Counted from the first letter of the stretch, positions 43,216-52,316 are shown. The stretch: 64,000 nt of DNA from Burkholderia latens (GCF_902499045.1 NZ_CABVPL010000006.1:124001-188000); one strand, 5' to 3'. Made by a program: numbers and translations. The notes: a model not told the origin generated them from the letters alone.

Positions 43216-44390
43216 CCACGACGGTGACGGCAAACGCGCCCGGTTACTCGCTGGGCCAGCTGGTCAGGTACATGTTGCGGCTCGGCGCGCTGGGCTTCGG
43301 CGGCCCCGTCGCGCTCGCCGGCTACATGCGCCGCGATCTCGTCGAGCAGCGCGGATGGATCACCGAGGCGGACTACAAGGAAGGGATCACGCTCGCGCAG
43401 CTCGCGCCCGGGCCGATGGCCGCCCAGCTCGCGATCTATCTCGGATTCGTCCATTACCGGCTGCTGGGCGCGACGCTCGTCGGCGTCGCGTTCGTGCTGC
43501 CGTCGTTCCTGATGGTGCTCGCGCTCGGGTTCGCGTACGCGCACTTCGGCGGGCTGTCGTGGATGCAGGCCGTCTTCTACGGTGTCGGCGCGGCGGTGGT
43601 CGGCATCATCGCGATGAGCGCGTACAAGCTCACGACGAAAACCGTCGGCAACGACAAGCTGCTGTGGGCGCTCTTCGTCGCGCTGGCGATCGTCACCTTC
43701 GTGACCGAATCCGAGATCGCGTGGCTCTTCATCGCCGCCGGCCTGATCGGGTGGCTGTGGCGCGCGCCGCCGAAATGGCTGAACAAGGGTGGCTGGAATG
43801 CGCTCGCCGGTGCGAATCTGCCGGCGGCCAGCGGGCTGCTGAGCGGCATCGACGTGCCGCAGCTCGTGCAGATCGGCGCGTTCTTCATGAAGGCGGGCGC
43901 GTTCGTGTTCGGCTCGGGGCTCGCGATCGTCCCGTTCCTGTACGGCGGCGTCGTGACCGAGCATCACTGGCTCAACGACAAGCAGTTCGTCGATGCCGTC
44001 GCGGTCGCGATGATCACGCCGGGGCCGGTCGTGATCACCGTCGGCTTCATCGGCTATCTCGTCGCGGGGCTGCCCGGCGCGATCGTCGCTGCGCTCGGCA
44101 CGTTCCTGCCGTGCTACCTGTTCACCGTGATTCCCGCGCCGTACGTGAAGAAATACGGGCATCTGCCGGGCGTGAAGGCGTTCGTCGACGGCATCACGGC
44201 CGCGGCGGTCGGCGCGATCGCGGGCTCCGTGCTGGTCATCGCGAAACGCTCGATCGTCGACGTTCCGACCGCTGTCGTGGCCATTGCAACCGTGTTGCTG
44301 CTGTGGCGCTTCAAGAAGCTGCAGGAGCCGGTCATCGTCTCCGCGGCGGCGCTGTTCGGGCTAGTCGCGTATCCATTGCTGCACCACTGA
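43212..44390 (+). CDS. chrA: chromate transporter ChrA
   Basis: 392 aa, long-chain CHR family protein with two homologous halves. The N-terminal half has GALGFGGPVALAGYMRRDLV and LAQLAPGPMAAQLAIYLG; the C-terminal half repeats it as KAGAFVFGSGLAIVPFLYGG and AVAMITPGPVVITVGFIGY. About ten TM helices. It exports chromate by proton antiport. A 263-bp gap follows it, with no recognisable site. Confidence 0.95.
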   Translation: MTTTVTANAPGYSLGQLVRYMLRLGALGFGGPVALAGYMRRDLVEQRGWITEADYKEGITLAQLAPGPMAAQLAIYLGFVHYRLLGATLVGVAFVLPSFLMVLALGFAYAHFGGLSWMQAVFYGVGAAVVGIIAMSAYKLTTKTVGNDKLLWALFVALAIVTFVTESEIAWLFIAAGLIGWLWRAPPKWLNKGGWNALAGANLPAASGLLSGIDVPQLVQIGAFFMKAGAFVFGSGLAIVPFLYGGVVTEHHWLNDKQFVDAVAVAMITPGPVVITVGFIGYLVAGLPGAIVAALGTFLPCYLFTVIPAPYVKKYGHLPGVKAFVDGITAAAVGAIAGSVLVIAKRSIVDVPTAVVAIATVLLLWRFKKLQEPVIVSAAALFGLVAYPLLHH

Positions 44391-44653
44391 TTCGCGTCGA
44401 CCGCGATGACCGCCGGCGCCGGGGGCCGGACCGCGTTCGGTCGGCGGTGAGCGCGAACGGCGGCTACCGGCCGCGCACGGTATCGCCGGACAACGCGTCG
44501 TCCACAGCGCGCGGTGACGAATCGCGACGACGCGACACACCACCCGCCCCGCGAACGGATCTTGCTCCGTCACCGCCACCGGCGCTCCGGCGCGCGATAC
44601 CGCCCGCCGCCTGCGTCCGGGACGATTGCGCCCTCGGCGCGAAAGGGGGCAAT

Positions 44654-45808
44654 TTGAAACCACTGCGCCATCTTGCAAAGGTCAGGCCGGCACTTCCCGT
44701 CGTCCTCGTTCATTTCCGCGAGGACGATGTGGATCATGTCGGCCACGTCGCCGACACGCTGCGGCAACTCGGCGCGCAAATAGCCGAACTGAAGGGCACG
44801 CGGCTTGCGGGCGAGTTTCGTCCGACGCAACGTTATCCTGCGCATCGATACATGATCCCGGACGATACGCTCACGCTGTCCCAAGCGCACAAGCTCGGCA
44901 TTCGATCGGTACGCGACCTGTTCGGGGGCGTCGTCCCGTTTCCGTTTGTCGCGACCAAGGTGATCGCCCATCGTCTCGTCGAAGGCGCGCAAGCCAGGCC
45001 GCCCGGCTGGTCGGCCGCGTTCGCCGAAAGCACCGCTCCGCTGACGCTGCCGGGCTACTCGGCGTTTTCGCACGAGGACGCGCGCACCGCCGCGCAGCTG
45101 CTGCTGAAGGACGGCCACGTGCGAATCAAGCGGCCCGATGGAATCGGCGGAACGGGCCAGACGCTCGTGGCCGACATAGCCGAAGCGGAACGGGAGCTTG
45201 CCGCGCTCGACGACGATGCGTTGCGCGCGGGCGGCATCGTCGTGGAGCGCAATCTCGATGCGATCGAGACGCTGAGCGTCGGGCAGGTCACGCTGGACGA
45301 TCTGGTGGCCAGCTACTGGGGCGTGCAGCATCTGACCGTCAACAACCATGGGCATCACGTGTATGGCGGCACCGACCTCGTCGTCGTGCGCGGCGGCTTC
45401 GACGTGCTGGCGCAGCTCGACGTGACGCCCGACGTTCGTGACGCGATCGCAAAGGCATGCGCGTTCGACGCCGCGGTGCACCGCGATTACGCGGGCTTCT
45501 TCGCGTCGCGGCGCAACTACGATGTCGCGTTCGGCACGGATGCACAGGGCGTGCGCCACTGCGGCGTGCTCGAGCAGTCGTGGCGGATCGGCGGCGCAAC
45601 CGGCGCGGAAATCGGCGCGTTGCGCATGTTCAGGGCCGACCCGCAGGCGGACGCGGTCGCGGCCTCGACGCACGAAATCTACGGCGACGACCCGGCAATA
45701 CCGGCTGGCGCGCACATCGTCTACCGAGGCGTGGATCCCCAGGCCGGCGCCATCACCAAGTACTACACGGTTGATCGCCATCCCTTGAGAAGGAGCAGCG
45801 AGACATGA
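44654..45808 (+). CDS. DUF3182 family protein, ATP-grasp-like
   Basis: 384 aa from a TTG start at 44654 with a GGGG run upstream; other starts are possible because the frame is open far upstream. The sequence matches the DUF3182 family by general feel. I also see an ATP-grasp-like order: VRIKRPDGIGGTGQTLV (about 155-172), GGIVVERNLDAIETLSVGQV (about 194-213), and a GGTDLVVVRGGF segment later. ATP-grasp enzymes join carboxylates to amines or thiols. Its stop overlaps the start of the following hydrolase gene, so they likely work as a pair. Confidence 0.75.
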   Translation: MKPLRHLAKVRPALPVVLVHFREDDVDHVGHVADTLRQLGAQIAELKGTRLAGEFRPTQRYPAHRYMIPDDTLTLSQAHKLGIRSVRDLFGGVVPFPFVATKVIAHRLVEGAQARPPGWSAAFAESTAPLTLPGYSAFSHEDARTAAQLLLKDGHVRIKRPDGIGGTGQTLVADIAEAERELAALDDDALRAGGIVVERNLDAIETLSVGQVTLDDLVASYWGVQHLTVNNHGHHVYGGTDLVVVRGGFDVLAQLDVTPDVRDAIAKACAFDAAVHRDYAGFFASRRNYDVAFGTDAQGVRHCGVLEQSWRIGGATGAEIGALRMFRADPQADAVAASTHEIYGDDPAIPAGAHIVYRGVDPQAGAITKYYTVDRHPLRRSSET

Positions 45809-46584
45809 CAGCGGAGCATTATCGTGTGCAGATCAAGGTCGAGAACGGCTACCTCGACGGTACCGTGCTCACCCCGAAGACCACCGTCGCCGGCGTTCTG
45901 TTCGTGCACGGCTGGGGCGGCAGCCAGGCGCAGTATCTGGAGCGCGCGCGGCAGGCGGCGGCGCTCGGTTGCATCTGTCTGACGTTCGATCTGACCGGAC
46001 ACGGGCGTACGCTCGAGCAACAGCAAAACGTGACGCGCGAGACCCATCTTCGCGATCTGCTCGCCGCTTACGACATGCTGGTCGACCATCCGCTGGTGGA
46101 CCGCGACGCCATCGCCGTGGTCGGCAGCAGCTACGGCGGCTACCTCGCGACCATCCTGACGGAGCTGCGCGCCGTACGCTGGCTCGGCCTGCGCGTACCG
46201 GCGCTCTATCTCGACGACGGCTGGAATACGCCGAAGCGGGCGCTGCACGTGGAACACGATCTCGTCGCGTATCGCAAACGCATCGTGCCGGCGACGGACA
46301 ATCGCGCGCTGCGTGCGTTGGCCCGATTCGGCGGCGATGTCCTGCTCGTCGAATCGGAGCACGACCAGATCGTGCCGCACACGGCGATCGCCAGCTATCT
46401 GCAGGCGAGCCTGTCCGCACGCTCGATGACGTACCGGATCATCGAAGGCGCGGATCACGGGCTGTCGGATATCGCGAGCCAGCAAGCGTATACCGTGCTC
46501 GTCGAGAAGTGGCTGGCGGAGATGATCGGCGGGCGCCGCGCGGGGGTTCGTGGTGCGGCCCAGGCCGGGCCGCCGGACTTGTAG
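45805..46584 (+). CDS. alpha/beta hydrolase
   Basis: 259 aa. Fold motifs: LFVHGWGGSQAQYL (oxyanion region, about 33-46), nucleophile Ser in VVGSSYGGYLA (about 109), Asp in LLVESEHDQIVPH (about 195), His in IEGADHGLSD (about 223). Cytoplasmic esterase, thioesterase or amidase-like. Translationally coupled to the DUF3182 gene by an ATGA overlap. Confidence 0.87.
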   Translation: MTAEHYRVQIKVENGYLDGTVLTPKTTVAGVLFVHGWGGSQAQYLERARQAAALGCICLTFDLTGHGRTLEQQQNVTRETHLRDLLAAYDMLVDHPLVDRDAIAVVGSSYGGYLATILTELRAVRWLGLRVPALYLDDGWNTPKRALHVEHDLVAYRKRIVPATDNRALRALARFGGDVLLVESEHDQIVPHTAIASYLQASLSARSMTYRIIEGADHGLSDIASQQAYTVLVEKWLAEMIGGRRAGVRGAAQAGPPDL

Positions 46585-46989
46585 TGGGCTTCCATCGGCT
46601 CGACGAACGTGTTTGTCCGCGCCGTTTGAAATTCGGATACGACACCCATGGAATTCCCGGCCTGTCGGCGTGCGCAAAATGCAGATCCTCGAAGTACCGT
46701 GTCAGCGCTTCCGGCCATCTCGAATCGTTACGCTCGATTCGGTGCCCAATTCCAGTGTGTCTTGCCCCATGCGCTGCCTTCAATCACCGGCATGATCTCG
46801 CCAGCCTCATGCGAAGGTGGCCTACTGAAACGAGAGCATTGCTCTTTTGCAAAACATCAATACCCGCCACGCCTCCATTCGCGCACCATCCCGTACCGGC
46901 AATCGTCAATCAAACTGTACCGGTACTGTACATAAACCCGTCGCTACACTGACTCCATCCCAGTCACGAACACGAATGGAGCATCCGCG
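46585..46989. other. 405-bp region without a convincing gene
   Basis: Between the hydrolase and the LysE gene. Codon usage of the open frames here is not Burkholderia-like, and the DNA is lower in GC than the surroundings. A minus-strand frame around 46600-46780 includes WPEALTRYFEDLHFAHADRP, which reads like protein but has no start signal or partner, so it could be a gene remnant. The right end holds the LysE promoter region. Confidence 0.4.
46915..46931 (+). promoter_or_regulatory. GTACCGGTAC dyad upstream of the LysE gene
   Basis: TGTACCGGTACTGTACA (46915-46931 approximately) contains the perfect 10-bp palindrome GTACCGGTAC (46917-46926) and repeated TGTAC. Sites of this shape precede LysE-type exporters controlled by GntR/MocR regulators, but no such regulator gene is adjacent in this window. 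It overlaps the probable promoter, 59 bp before the ATG. Confidence 0.45.
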
Positions 46990-47607
46990 ATGGAATTCCT
47001 CACCCTCAGCGCATTGCCAGCCGGCATGCTGTTCGCGCTCGTCACGTCGATCACGCCCGGCCCCAACAACACGATGCTGCTCGCGTCTGGCGTCAATTTC
47101 GGTTTCCGCCGCACGATGCCACACCTGTTCGGCATCAGCATCGGCGTCGCGATCCTGATGCTGTGCGTCGGCTTCGGTCTCGGCGAAGCGTTCCGCCGCG
47201 TGCCGGTGCTGTACACGATCCTCGAAGTCGCGAGCGTCGCGTACCTGCTCTACCTGGCCTGGCGCATCGGCACGTCGGGCGAAGTCAAGGCGCACGGCGC
47301 CAAGCCGCGGCCGATGACGTTCCTCGAAGCCGCCGCGTTCCAGTGGGTCAATCCGAAGGCATGGATGATGGTGCTGACCGCCGCGACGACGATCCGGCTG
47401 TCCGCCGACTACGGAATGAACGCCGCATGGATGGCCGTCGTGTTCATCCTGATCGGCTTCCCGTGCATCAGCCTGTGGGCCGCGTTCGGCCAAGGCCTGC
47501 GCCGCTTCCTGTCGAACCGCCGCGCGCTGCGCATCTTCAACGTGACGATGGCCGTGCTGCTGATCCTGTCGCTGTATCCTCTCGTCGCGCACCTGCTGCC
47601 GCAGTAA
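46990..47607 (+). CDS. LysE family amino-acid/metabolite exporter
   Basis: 205 aa, six TM helices. The family's N-terminal SITPGPNNTMLLASGVNFGFRRT and the VNPKAWMMVL segment (about 118-127) are clear; the latter places it in the RhtB/LysE superfamily. Single gene behind the GTACCGGTAC dyad. Substrate unknown. Confidence 0.9.
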   Translation: MEFLTLSALPAGMLFALVTSITPGPNNTMLLASGVNFGFRRTMPHLFGISIGVAILMLCVGFGLGEAFRRVPVLYTILEVASVAYLLYLAWRIGTSGEVKAHGAKPRPMTFLEAAAFQWVNPKAWMMVLTAATTIRLSADYGMNAAWMAVVFILIGFPCISLWAAFGQGLRRFLSNRRALRIFNVTMAVLLILSLYPLVAHLLPQ

Positions 47608-47717
47608 GCACTCACAAGCGCACCCGTTGAGCTTCACATCATGCAGGCGTACCCTTTTGATACGGGCGCGTGCAATCGCTTCGGCGCTTGCGCCGCTGCT
47701 CTGCACGGAGACTGCCG

Positions 47718-47966
47718 ATGAAGCCAATGCTGAAAGCCGGCGAACGCATCGAGGGCATGCACTGGGTCGCCGAGTACTGTCCGGTCACGCACGACATTCG
47801 CGTGCTCCGCGAAAACGTCGAAGTGGGCACGTACTGCGCGCCGCCCACGCTGTTCGGCGACGAGGAGGAAATGGGCGCCGCGAACCACGACGCTCATCGC
47901 GCCCAGGAGGCCGCGCTGCGCGCGTATCTGCGCAGCTTCGTCAAGGAACACGACGCGGAGGAATAG
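47718..47966 (+). CDS. small hypothetical protein
   Basis: 82 aa from the ATG at 47718, with GGAG about 7 bases upstream. Hydrophilic, no signal peptide or TM helix; acidic C-terminal half (EEEMGAANHDAHRAQEAALR). Not recognised beyond similarity in style to short Burkholderia proteins. Two hairpins follow it before the convergent pcaK gene. Confidence 0.6.
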   Translation: MKPMLKAGERIEGMHWVAEYCPVTHDIRVLRENVEVGTYCAPPTLFGDEEEMGAANHDAHRAQEAALRAYLRSFVKEHDAEE

Positions 47967-47990
47967 CGGCGCGGCGACCGCAATGGCAAC

Positions 47991-48008
47991 GGGCCGCCGA
48001 AGCGGCCC
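47991..48008. terminator. hairpin downstream of the small hypothetical gene
   Basis: GGGCCGC (47991-47997), CGAA tetraloop, GCGGCCC (48002-48008), 25 bases after the stop. The outer bases GCAAC and GTTGC can extend it. No T-run on either strand. Confidence 0.45.
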
Positions 48009-48073
48009 GCACTGTCGTTGCGCAATGAGCCGGGTTGCACGGGTGGCAGCCCGTCGCGACAGGCACCGCACAT

Positions 48074-48101
48074 GCAGGGCCGGTGCATTGCCCGGCCCTG
48101 C
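48074..48101. terminator. hairpin between convergent genes near pcaK end
   Basis: GCAGGGCCGG (48074-48083), 8-base loop, CCGGCCCTGC (48092-48101), followed on the plus strand by TTTCGCT. It sits 7 bases beyond the pcaK stop. Perfect 10-bp arms make it the best terminator candidate in this gap. Confidence 0.6.
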
Positions 48102-48107
48102 TTTCGC

Positions 48108-49466
48108 TCAATGCCCGAGCGATTCGATCTTGCCGGCCGGCTGCGCGACGCCGTGCGGCCGCGCCATCTGCTTGATCAGCAACGCGGCGCACGCGAGGAG
48201 GCCCGCCACCGCGATCGTCGCGAACACGCCCGCGAACGAGAAGTGCCGGCGCGTCAGTTCGGCGACGAGGAACGATCCGGCGATCCCGCCGAAGCGGCCG
48301 ACCCCCAGCATCCACGCGACGCCGGTGCCGCGCCCTTCGGTCGGATAGAACGCGGCGGCGAGCGCCGGCATCGACGATTGCGCGGTGTTCATCAGCACGC
48401 CCGCGATGAACACGACCAGCACCAGCAACCCCACGTTCCCGGCCGCCTGCCCGATCGCGTACACGCTGATCGCGGTCAGCGCATAGCACAGGGCGATCAC
48501 GCGGTTCGCGTTGAAGCGATCCATCAGCACGCCGCACAGCACCGCACCCACGCCGCCGAGCGGGAAGAGCGCGGAGATCAGCGTCGCGCTCTTCGGCGTG
48601 AGGCCGGCATCCTTCAGCAGAATCGGCATCCAGTTGATCGACGCGTAGAAGATCACGAGGCCCATGAAGTACGCGAGCCACAGCATCACCGAGCCGACGA
48701 TGTACGAACGCGACAGCACGACGCCGAGCCCCTTGCCGCCGGTCTGCGGCGCGGCTTCGGTCATCGCGAACGAGCCGGCGTTCAGCGCATCGCGCGAGAT
48801 CCGGGCGAGCGTCGCGCGGATCCGGTCGGCGTTCTGACCGTGCGCGACCATGAAGCGCACCGATTCGGGCATCTTCAGCAGCAACAGCACGCCGAGCAGC
48901 AGCGGCGTCACACCGCCGAGCACCAGCACGCTGCGCCAGCCGAAATGCGGAATCATCCACGCGGCGAGAAAACCGCCGAACGCGGCACCGAGCGGGAAAC
49001 CGCAGAACATCAGGTTGATCACGGTCGCACGGCGCTTGTCGGGGCAAAACTCGCCCATCATCGTGACCGCGTTCGGCATCGCGGCGCCCAACCCGACGCC
49101 GGTGATGAAACGCAGCACCGTCAGGTGCCCGATGGTGTTCGCGAACGCTGACGCGAAACACGCGACGCCGAACAGGAACACCGAGCCGAGCAGCAGCGAG
49201 CGGCGCCCAAGGCGATCGGACAACGGGCCCGACACGAGCGCGCCGCATGCAAGGCCGAACAGCGCTGCGCTGAGCACGGGCGCGAGATCGGGTTTGGTGA
49301 GGTTCCATTCGCCGAGCAGCGACGGCGCGATGAAGCCGATCGCGGCCGTATCGAAGCCGTCGAGCAGCACGATCACGAAACACATCAGGAATACGAGCCA
49401 CTGAAAGCCGCCGAACGGCTGCTCGTTGATGAAGGCCTGGACATCGACCACGGGTGTGCGATTCAT
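48108..49466 (-). CDS. pcaK: MFS aromatic acid:H+ symporter (PcaK-like)
   Basis: 452 aa from the ATG at 49466 (GGAGA 6 bases upstream), which removes an unsupported 37-codon extension. AAHS-family features: DGFDTAAIGFIAPSLLGEW in TM1 (the essential acidic motif), GPLSDRLGRRSLLLGSV in loop 2-3 and RFITGVGLGAAMPNAVTMMGEF in TM4. It imports 4-hydroxybenzoate or protocatechuate. It lies after pcaC with two hairpins in the 197-bp gap, so its expression may be uncoupled from the pca operon. Confidence 0.87.
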   Translation of the reverse strand: MNRTPVVDVQAFINEQPFGGFQWLVFLMCFVIVLLDGFDTAAIGFIAPSLLGEWNLTKPDLAPVLSAALFGLACGALVSGPLSDRLGRRSLLLGSVFLFGVACFASAFANTIGHLTVLRFITGVGLGAAMPNAVTMMGEFCPDKRRATVINLMFCGFPLGAAFGGFLAAWMIPHFGWRSVLVLGGVTPLLLGVLLLLKMPESVRFMVAHGQNADRIRATLARISRDALNAGSFAMTEAAPQTGGKGLGVVLSRSYIVGSVMLWLAYFMGLVIFYASINWMPILLKDAGLTPKSATLISALFPLGGVGAVLCGVLMDRFNANRVIALCYALTAISVYAIGQAAGNVGLLVLVVFIAGVLMNTAQSSMPALAAAFYPTEGRGTGVAWMLGVGRFGGIAGSFLVAELTRRHFSFAGVFATIAVAGLLACAALLIKQMARPHGVAQPAGKIESLGH

Positions 49467-49542
49467 CGCTAGTCTCCTTGTCGGCCGGAATGGGCGCTTC
49501 CGCGCTGGCTCCGGTCGCATCCAACATTGATATATGCAACAA

Positions 49543-49562
49543 GCGCGGCCTCGTGGCCGCGC
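49543..49562 (-). terminator. hairpin between pcaC and pcaK
   Basis: GCGCGGCC (49543-49550), TCGT, GGCCGCGC (49555-49562), perfect 8-bp arms; the minus-strand continuation is TTGTTGCATATA, moderately T-rich. A second hairpin, CGGCCCGC (49614-49621) with GCGGGCCG (49630-49637), lies nearer the pcaC stop. Likely full or partial termination of the pca operon before pcaK. Confidence 0.5.
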
Positions 49563-49663
49563 CTTTCCTTCGTTCACGCACCGATTCGCCGCCGGTGCGC
49601 GGGTCGATCGTCACGGCCCGCCGGCATCAGCGGGCCGCGCGACCGGATTACTGCCGGCTGCGC

Positions 49664-50050
49664 TCAGGCGGCCCCATCCTGTTCCTTGAAGATCTTGTCC
49701 GCGAGATGGAACGCGGAATTCGCGGCCGGCACGCCGCAGTAGATCGCCGTCTGCAGCAGCACTTCCTTGATCTCGTCACGCGTCACGCCGTTGTTGCGCG
49801 CGGCGCGCAGGTGCAGCGCAAGCTCCTCGCCGCGGTTGAGCGCGACCATCATCGCGATGGTCAGCAGGCTGCGCGTATGGCGCGGCAGGCCGTCGCGCGT
49901 CCAGATCTCGCCCCACGCATAGCGCGTGATCAGGTTCTGGAATTCCTCCGTCACCTCGGTGCGGTTCTCGATCGAGCGGTCGACGTGCGCGTCGCCGAGC
50001 ACCGCGCGACGCACCTTCATTCCCGCTTCGTAACGTTGCTGGTCGTCCAT
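49664..50050 (-). CDS. pcaC: 4-carboxymuconolactone decarboxylase
   Basis: 128 aa from the ATG at 50050 (a TTG two codons earlier is an alternative). Carboxymuconolactone decarboxylase family: RYEAGMKVRRAVLGDAHVDRS at the start, NLITRYAWGEIWTRDGLPRHTRSLLTIAMM, and ELALHLRAARNNGVTRDEIKEVLLQTAIYCGVPAAN with the catalytic Glu/His region. It turns 4-carboxymuconolactone into beta-ketoadipate enol-lactone. Follows pcaD by 10 bases. Confidence 0.94.
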   Translation of the reverse strand: MDDQQRYEAGMKVRRAVLGDAHVDRSIENRTEVTEEFQNLITRYAWGEIWTRDGLPRHTRSLLTIAMMVALNRGEELALHLRAARNNGVTRDEIKEVLLQTAIYCGVPAANSAFHLADKIFKEQDGAA

Positions 50051-50060
50051 CGTCAAAGCC

Positions 50061-50846
50061 TCACGCGGTCAGGAAATCGAGCAGCGCGCGGTTGAAACCG
50101 TCGGTGCACTCGATGTTCGAAATATGCGCAGCGTCGAATTCGACGTGACGCGCGCCGGGAATCGCGGCAGCGAGTGCGCGGCCCTGGTCGGGCGGCGTCG
50201 ACATGTCTTTCGCGCCGGTCACGACGAGCACCGGCAGCGCAATGCCCTTCACTTCGTCGCGCAGGTCGGCCGCGTTCAGCGCGTCGCAGTTCGCTGCATA
50301 ACCGTCCTTGTCGGTGTGCACGAACGTGTCGCGGATCGCATCGAACAGGCGCGGCTCGCGCTCGACGAACGCATCGGTGAACCAGCGCGGCAGCACGGCG
50401 TCGGCGAGCGCGGCCATCCCTTCGGCGCGCGCCTTTTGCGCGCGCGGCGCCCACACTTCCGGCGAACCGATCTTGGCCGACGTGTTCGCCAGCACCGCGC
50501 GCTCGATGCGCGACGGGAAGCGTGCGGCAAGCGCGGCGCCGGTCAGCCCGCCCATCGAGATCCCGCAGAAATGCGCGCGCTCGATGCCGACGTGATCGAG
50601 CAGGCCGATCACGTCGCCCGCGAGCTGGTCGATGGTGTACGAACCGGCCGGCGCGTCGGAATGGCCGTGGCCGCGCGTGTCGTAGCGCAGGATGTTGAAA
50701 TGCTGCGCGAGCGGCCGAATCTGCGGCGCCCACATCTGCAAGTCAGCGCCGAGCGAGTTCGAGAAGACGAGCCACGGCGCATCGTCGCGCGCGGCACGGT
50801 CGATCCGGTAATGCAGTTTCACGCCGTTGACAGTGGCGAAAGGCAT
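50061..50846 (-). CDS. pcaD: 3-oxoadipate enol-lactonase
   Basis: 261 aa alpha/beta hydrolase from the ATG at 50846. VFSNSLGADLQMW (oxyanion loop), nucleophile in CGISMGGLTG (Ser about 95), LVVTGAKDMSTPP (Asp about 210) and DAAHISNIE (His about 239). It opens the enol-lactone to beta-ketoadipate. Starts 16 bases after pcaB in the operon order pcaIJBDC. Confidence 0.94.
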   Translation of the reverse strand: MPFATVNGVKLHYRIDRAARDDAPWLVFSNSLGADLQMWAPQIRPLAQHFNILRYDTRGHGHSDAPAGSYTIDQLAGDVIGLLDHVGIERAHFCGISMGGLTGAALAARFPSRIERAVLANTSAKIGSPEVWAPRAQKARAEGMAALADAVLPRWFTDAFVEREPRLFDAIRDTFVHTDKDGYAANCDALNAADLRDEVKGIALPVLVVTGAKDMSTPPDQGRALAAAIPGARHVEFDAAHISNIECTDGFNRALLDFLTA

Positions 50847-50862
50847 CTCAAGGTTCTCCTGG

Positions 50863-52221
50863 TTATTGCGCACCCGCATGCAGCGCGAGCACGGCGTCGA
50901 CGTAGGCCTGCGCGTCGCCGACGTAATGTGCGGGATCGAGCAGCCGCGCGAGCGCATCGCGCGACAGGTGGGCCGATACGGTCGCATCGGCGGCGAGCAC
51001 GTCGAACAGCGTCGCGCCGGTGCGCACGGCTTCCTTCGACGCATGTTCGACGACGTGATGCGCATCGAGCCGGCCGATCCGGTCGCCGAGCGCGAGCATC
51101 ACGGCTTCGCCGAGGATGAGCCCGTGCGTCAGGTCGAGATTCGCGGCGAGGCGATCGGTGTTCACGTCGAGGCCCGCGACGATCTGCGCGACTTGCGCGA
51201 GCGCGCCGCCGGTCAGCCGCGCAAGCTCGGGCAGCGCGTCCCATTCGGCCTGCCAGCCACCGAGCGCGCGCTCGTGCTCCTGCACCATCCCCGCGAACAC
51301 GGTCGCGACGAGGTTCGGCGCGCGCACCGCGGCGGTCAGCACGGCCGCGCAGCCGACGGGGTTACGCTTGTGCGGCATCGTCGACGAGCCGCCCTTGCCG
51401 GCGGCCGCCGGTTCGCCGAGCTCGCCGATTTCGGTCTGCATCTGCAGCGACACGTCGCGCGCGATCTTGCCGAGCGTGCCGGTCAGCATCCCGAAGCACG
51501 ACGCGGCTTCCGCGATGCGATCGCGCTGCGTATGCCACGGCACGGCCGGCAGCGCGAGCTTCAGGTCGGCCGCGAACGCGGCGCTCACGCCGGCTGCGTG
51601 CTCGCGCAGGCTCGCGAGCGTGCCGGCCGCACCGCCGAACTGCAACACCAGCGCACGCGCGCGCAGCTCGGCGAAGCGCGCACGATGGCGCAGCAGCGCG
51701 TCGAGCCATTGCGCAAATTTCAGGCCGAGCGTGATCGGCAGCGCCTGCTGCAGCCACGTGCGGCCGATCATCGGCGTCGCGCGATACGTACGTGCGAGCG
51801 TCGCGAGCGACGCGCACGCTTCGTCGAGCAGCGGCTCGAGCACGTCGACCGTGTCGCGCAGCTGCAGCACGGTCGCGGTATCGATGATGTCCTGGCTCGT
51901 CGCGCCCCAGTGCACGAACTTCGCGGCCTCGGGGTCGTCGGCTTTCACTTGCGCGGTGAGCTGCTTGACGAGCGGAATCGCAAGATTGCCGCCGAGTGCG
52001 GCGCCTTGCGCGAGCGCTTCCGCGTCGAGCCGAGCGGCGTCGCATGCGCGCTCGATCGGTGCGACCGCGGCGGCGGGAATCACCTGCTGCGCGGCGAGTG
52101 CGCGCGCAAGCGCGGCTTCGACGTCGAGCATCCGCTGGATCGTCGCGCGGGGCGACCAGATCCGGTTGAGCGGCTCGGTGCCGCAGATCAGGGAGGTCAG
52201 GCGGGCGCTGTCTTCGAGCAT
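50863..52221 (-). CDS. pcaB: 3-carboxy-cis,cis-muconate cycloisomerase
   Basis: 452 aa from the ATG at 52221. Fumarase/aspartase superfamily: HWGATSQDIIDTA and the signature GGSSTMPHKRNPVG (about 275), with a C-terminal domain typical of bacterial PcaB. It lactonises beta-carboxymuconate to gamma-carboxymuconolactone. The ring-cleaving pcaGH genes are not in the window. A 95-bp gap separates it from pcaJ. Confidence 0.94.
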   Translation of the reverse strand: MLEDSARLTSLICGTEPLNRIWSPRATIQRMLDVEAALARALAAQQVIPAAAVAPIERACDAARLDAEALAQGAALGGNLAIPLVKQLTAQVKADDPEAAKFVHWGATSQDIIDTATVLQLRDTVDVLEPLLDEACASLATLARTYRATPMIGRTWLQQALPITLGLKFAQWLDALLRHRARFAELRARALVLQFGGAAGTLASLREHAAGVSAAFAADLKLALPAVPWHTQRDRIAEAASCFGMLTGTLGKIARDVSLQMQTEIGELGEPAAAGKGGSSTMPHKRNPVGCAAVLTAAVRAPNLVATVFAGMVQEHERALGGWQAEWDALPELARLTGGALAQVAQIVAGLDVNTDRLAANLDLTHGLILGEAVMLALGDRIGRLDAHHVVEHASKEAVRTGATLFDVLAADATVSAHLSRDALARLLDPAHYVGDAQAYVDAVLALHAGAQ

Positions 52222-52316
52222 GGCGTCAGAGTGGGGAAACGGCGTGCGCCTATTGTCTACCCAAGCGTGCCGGCGTGCAGTCGATCTGTCGATCGCGCAG
52301 CCGGCACGCTTGCCGT

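Noticed and set aside
46439-46783. Minus-strand ORF with WPEALTRYFEDLHFAHADRP as a gene
   Set aside because: No start signal, overlaps the hydrolase 3' end, no partner; kept only as a possible remnant in the gap entry.
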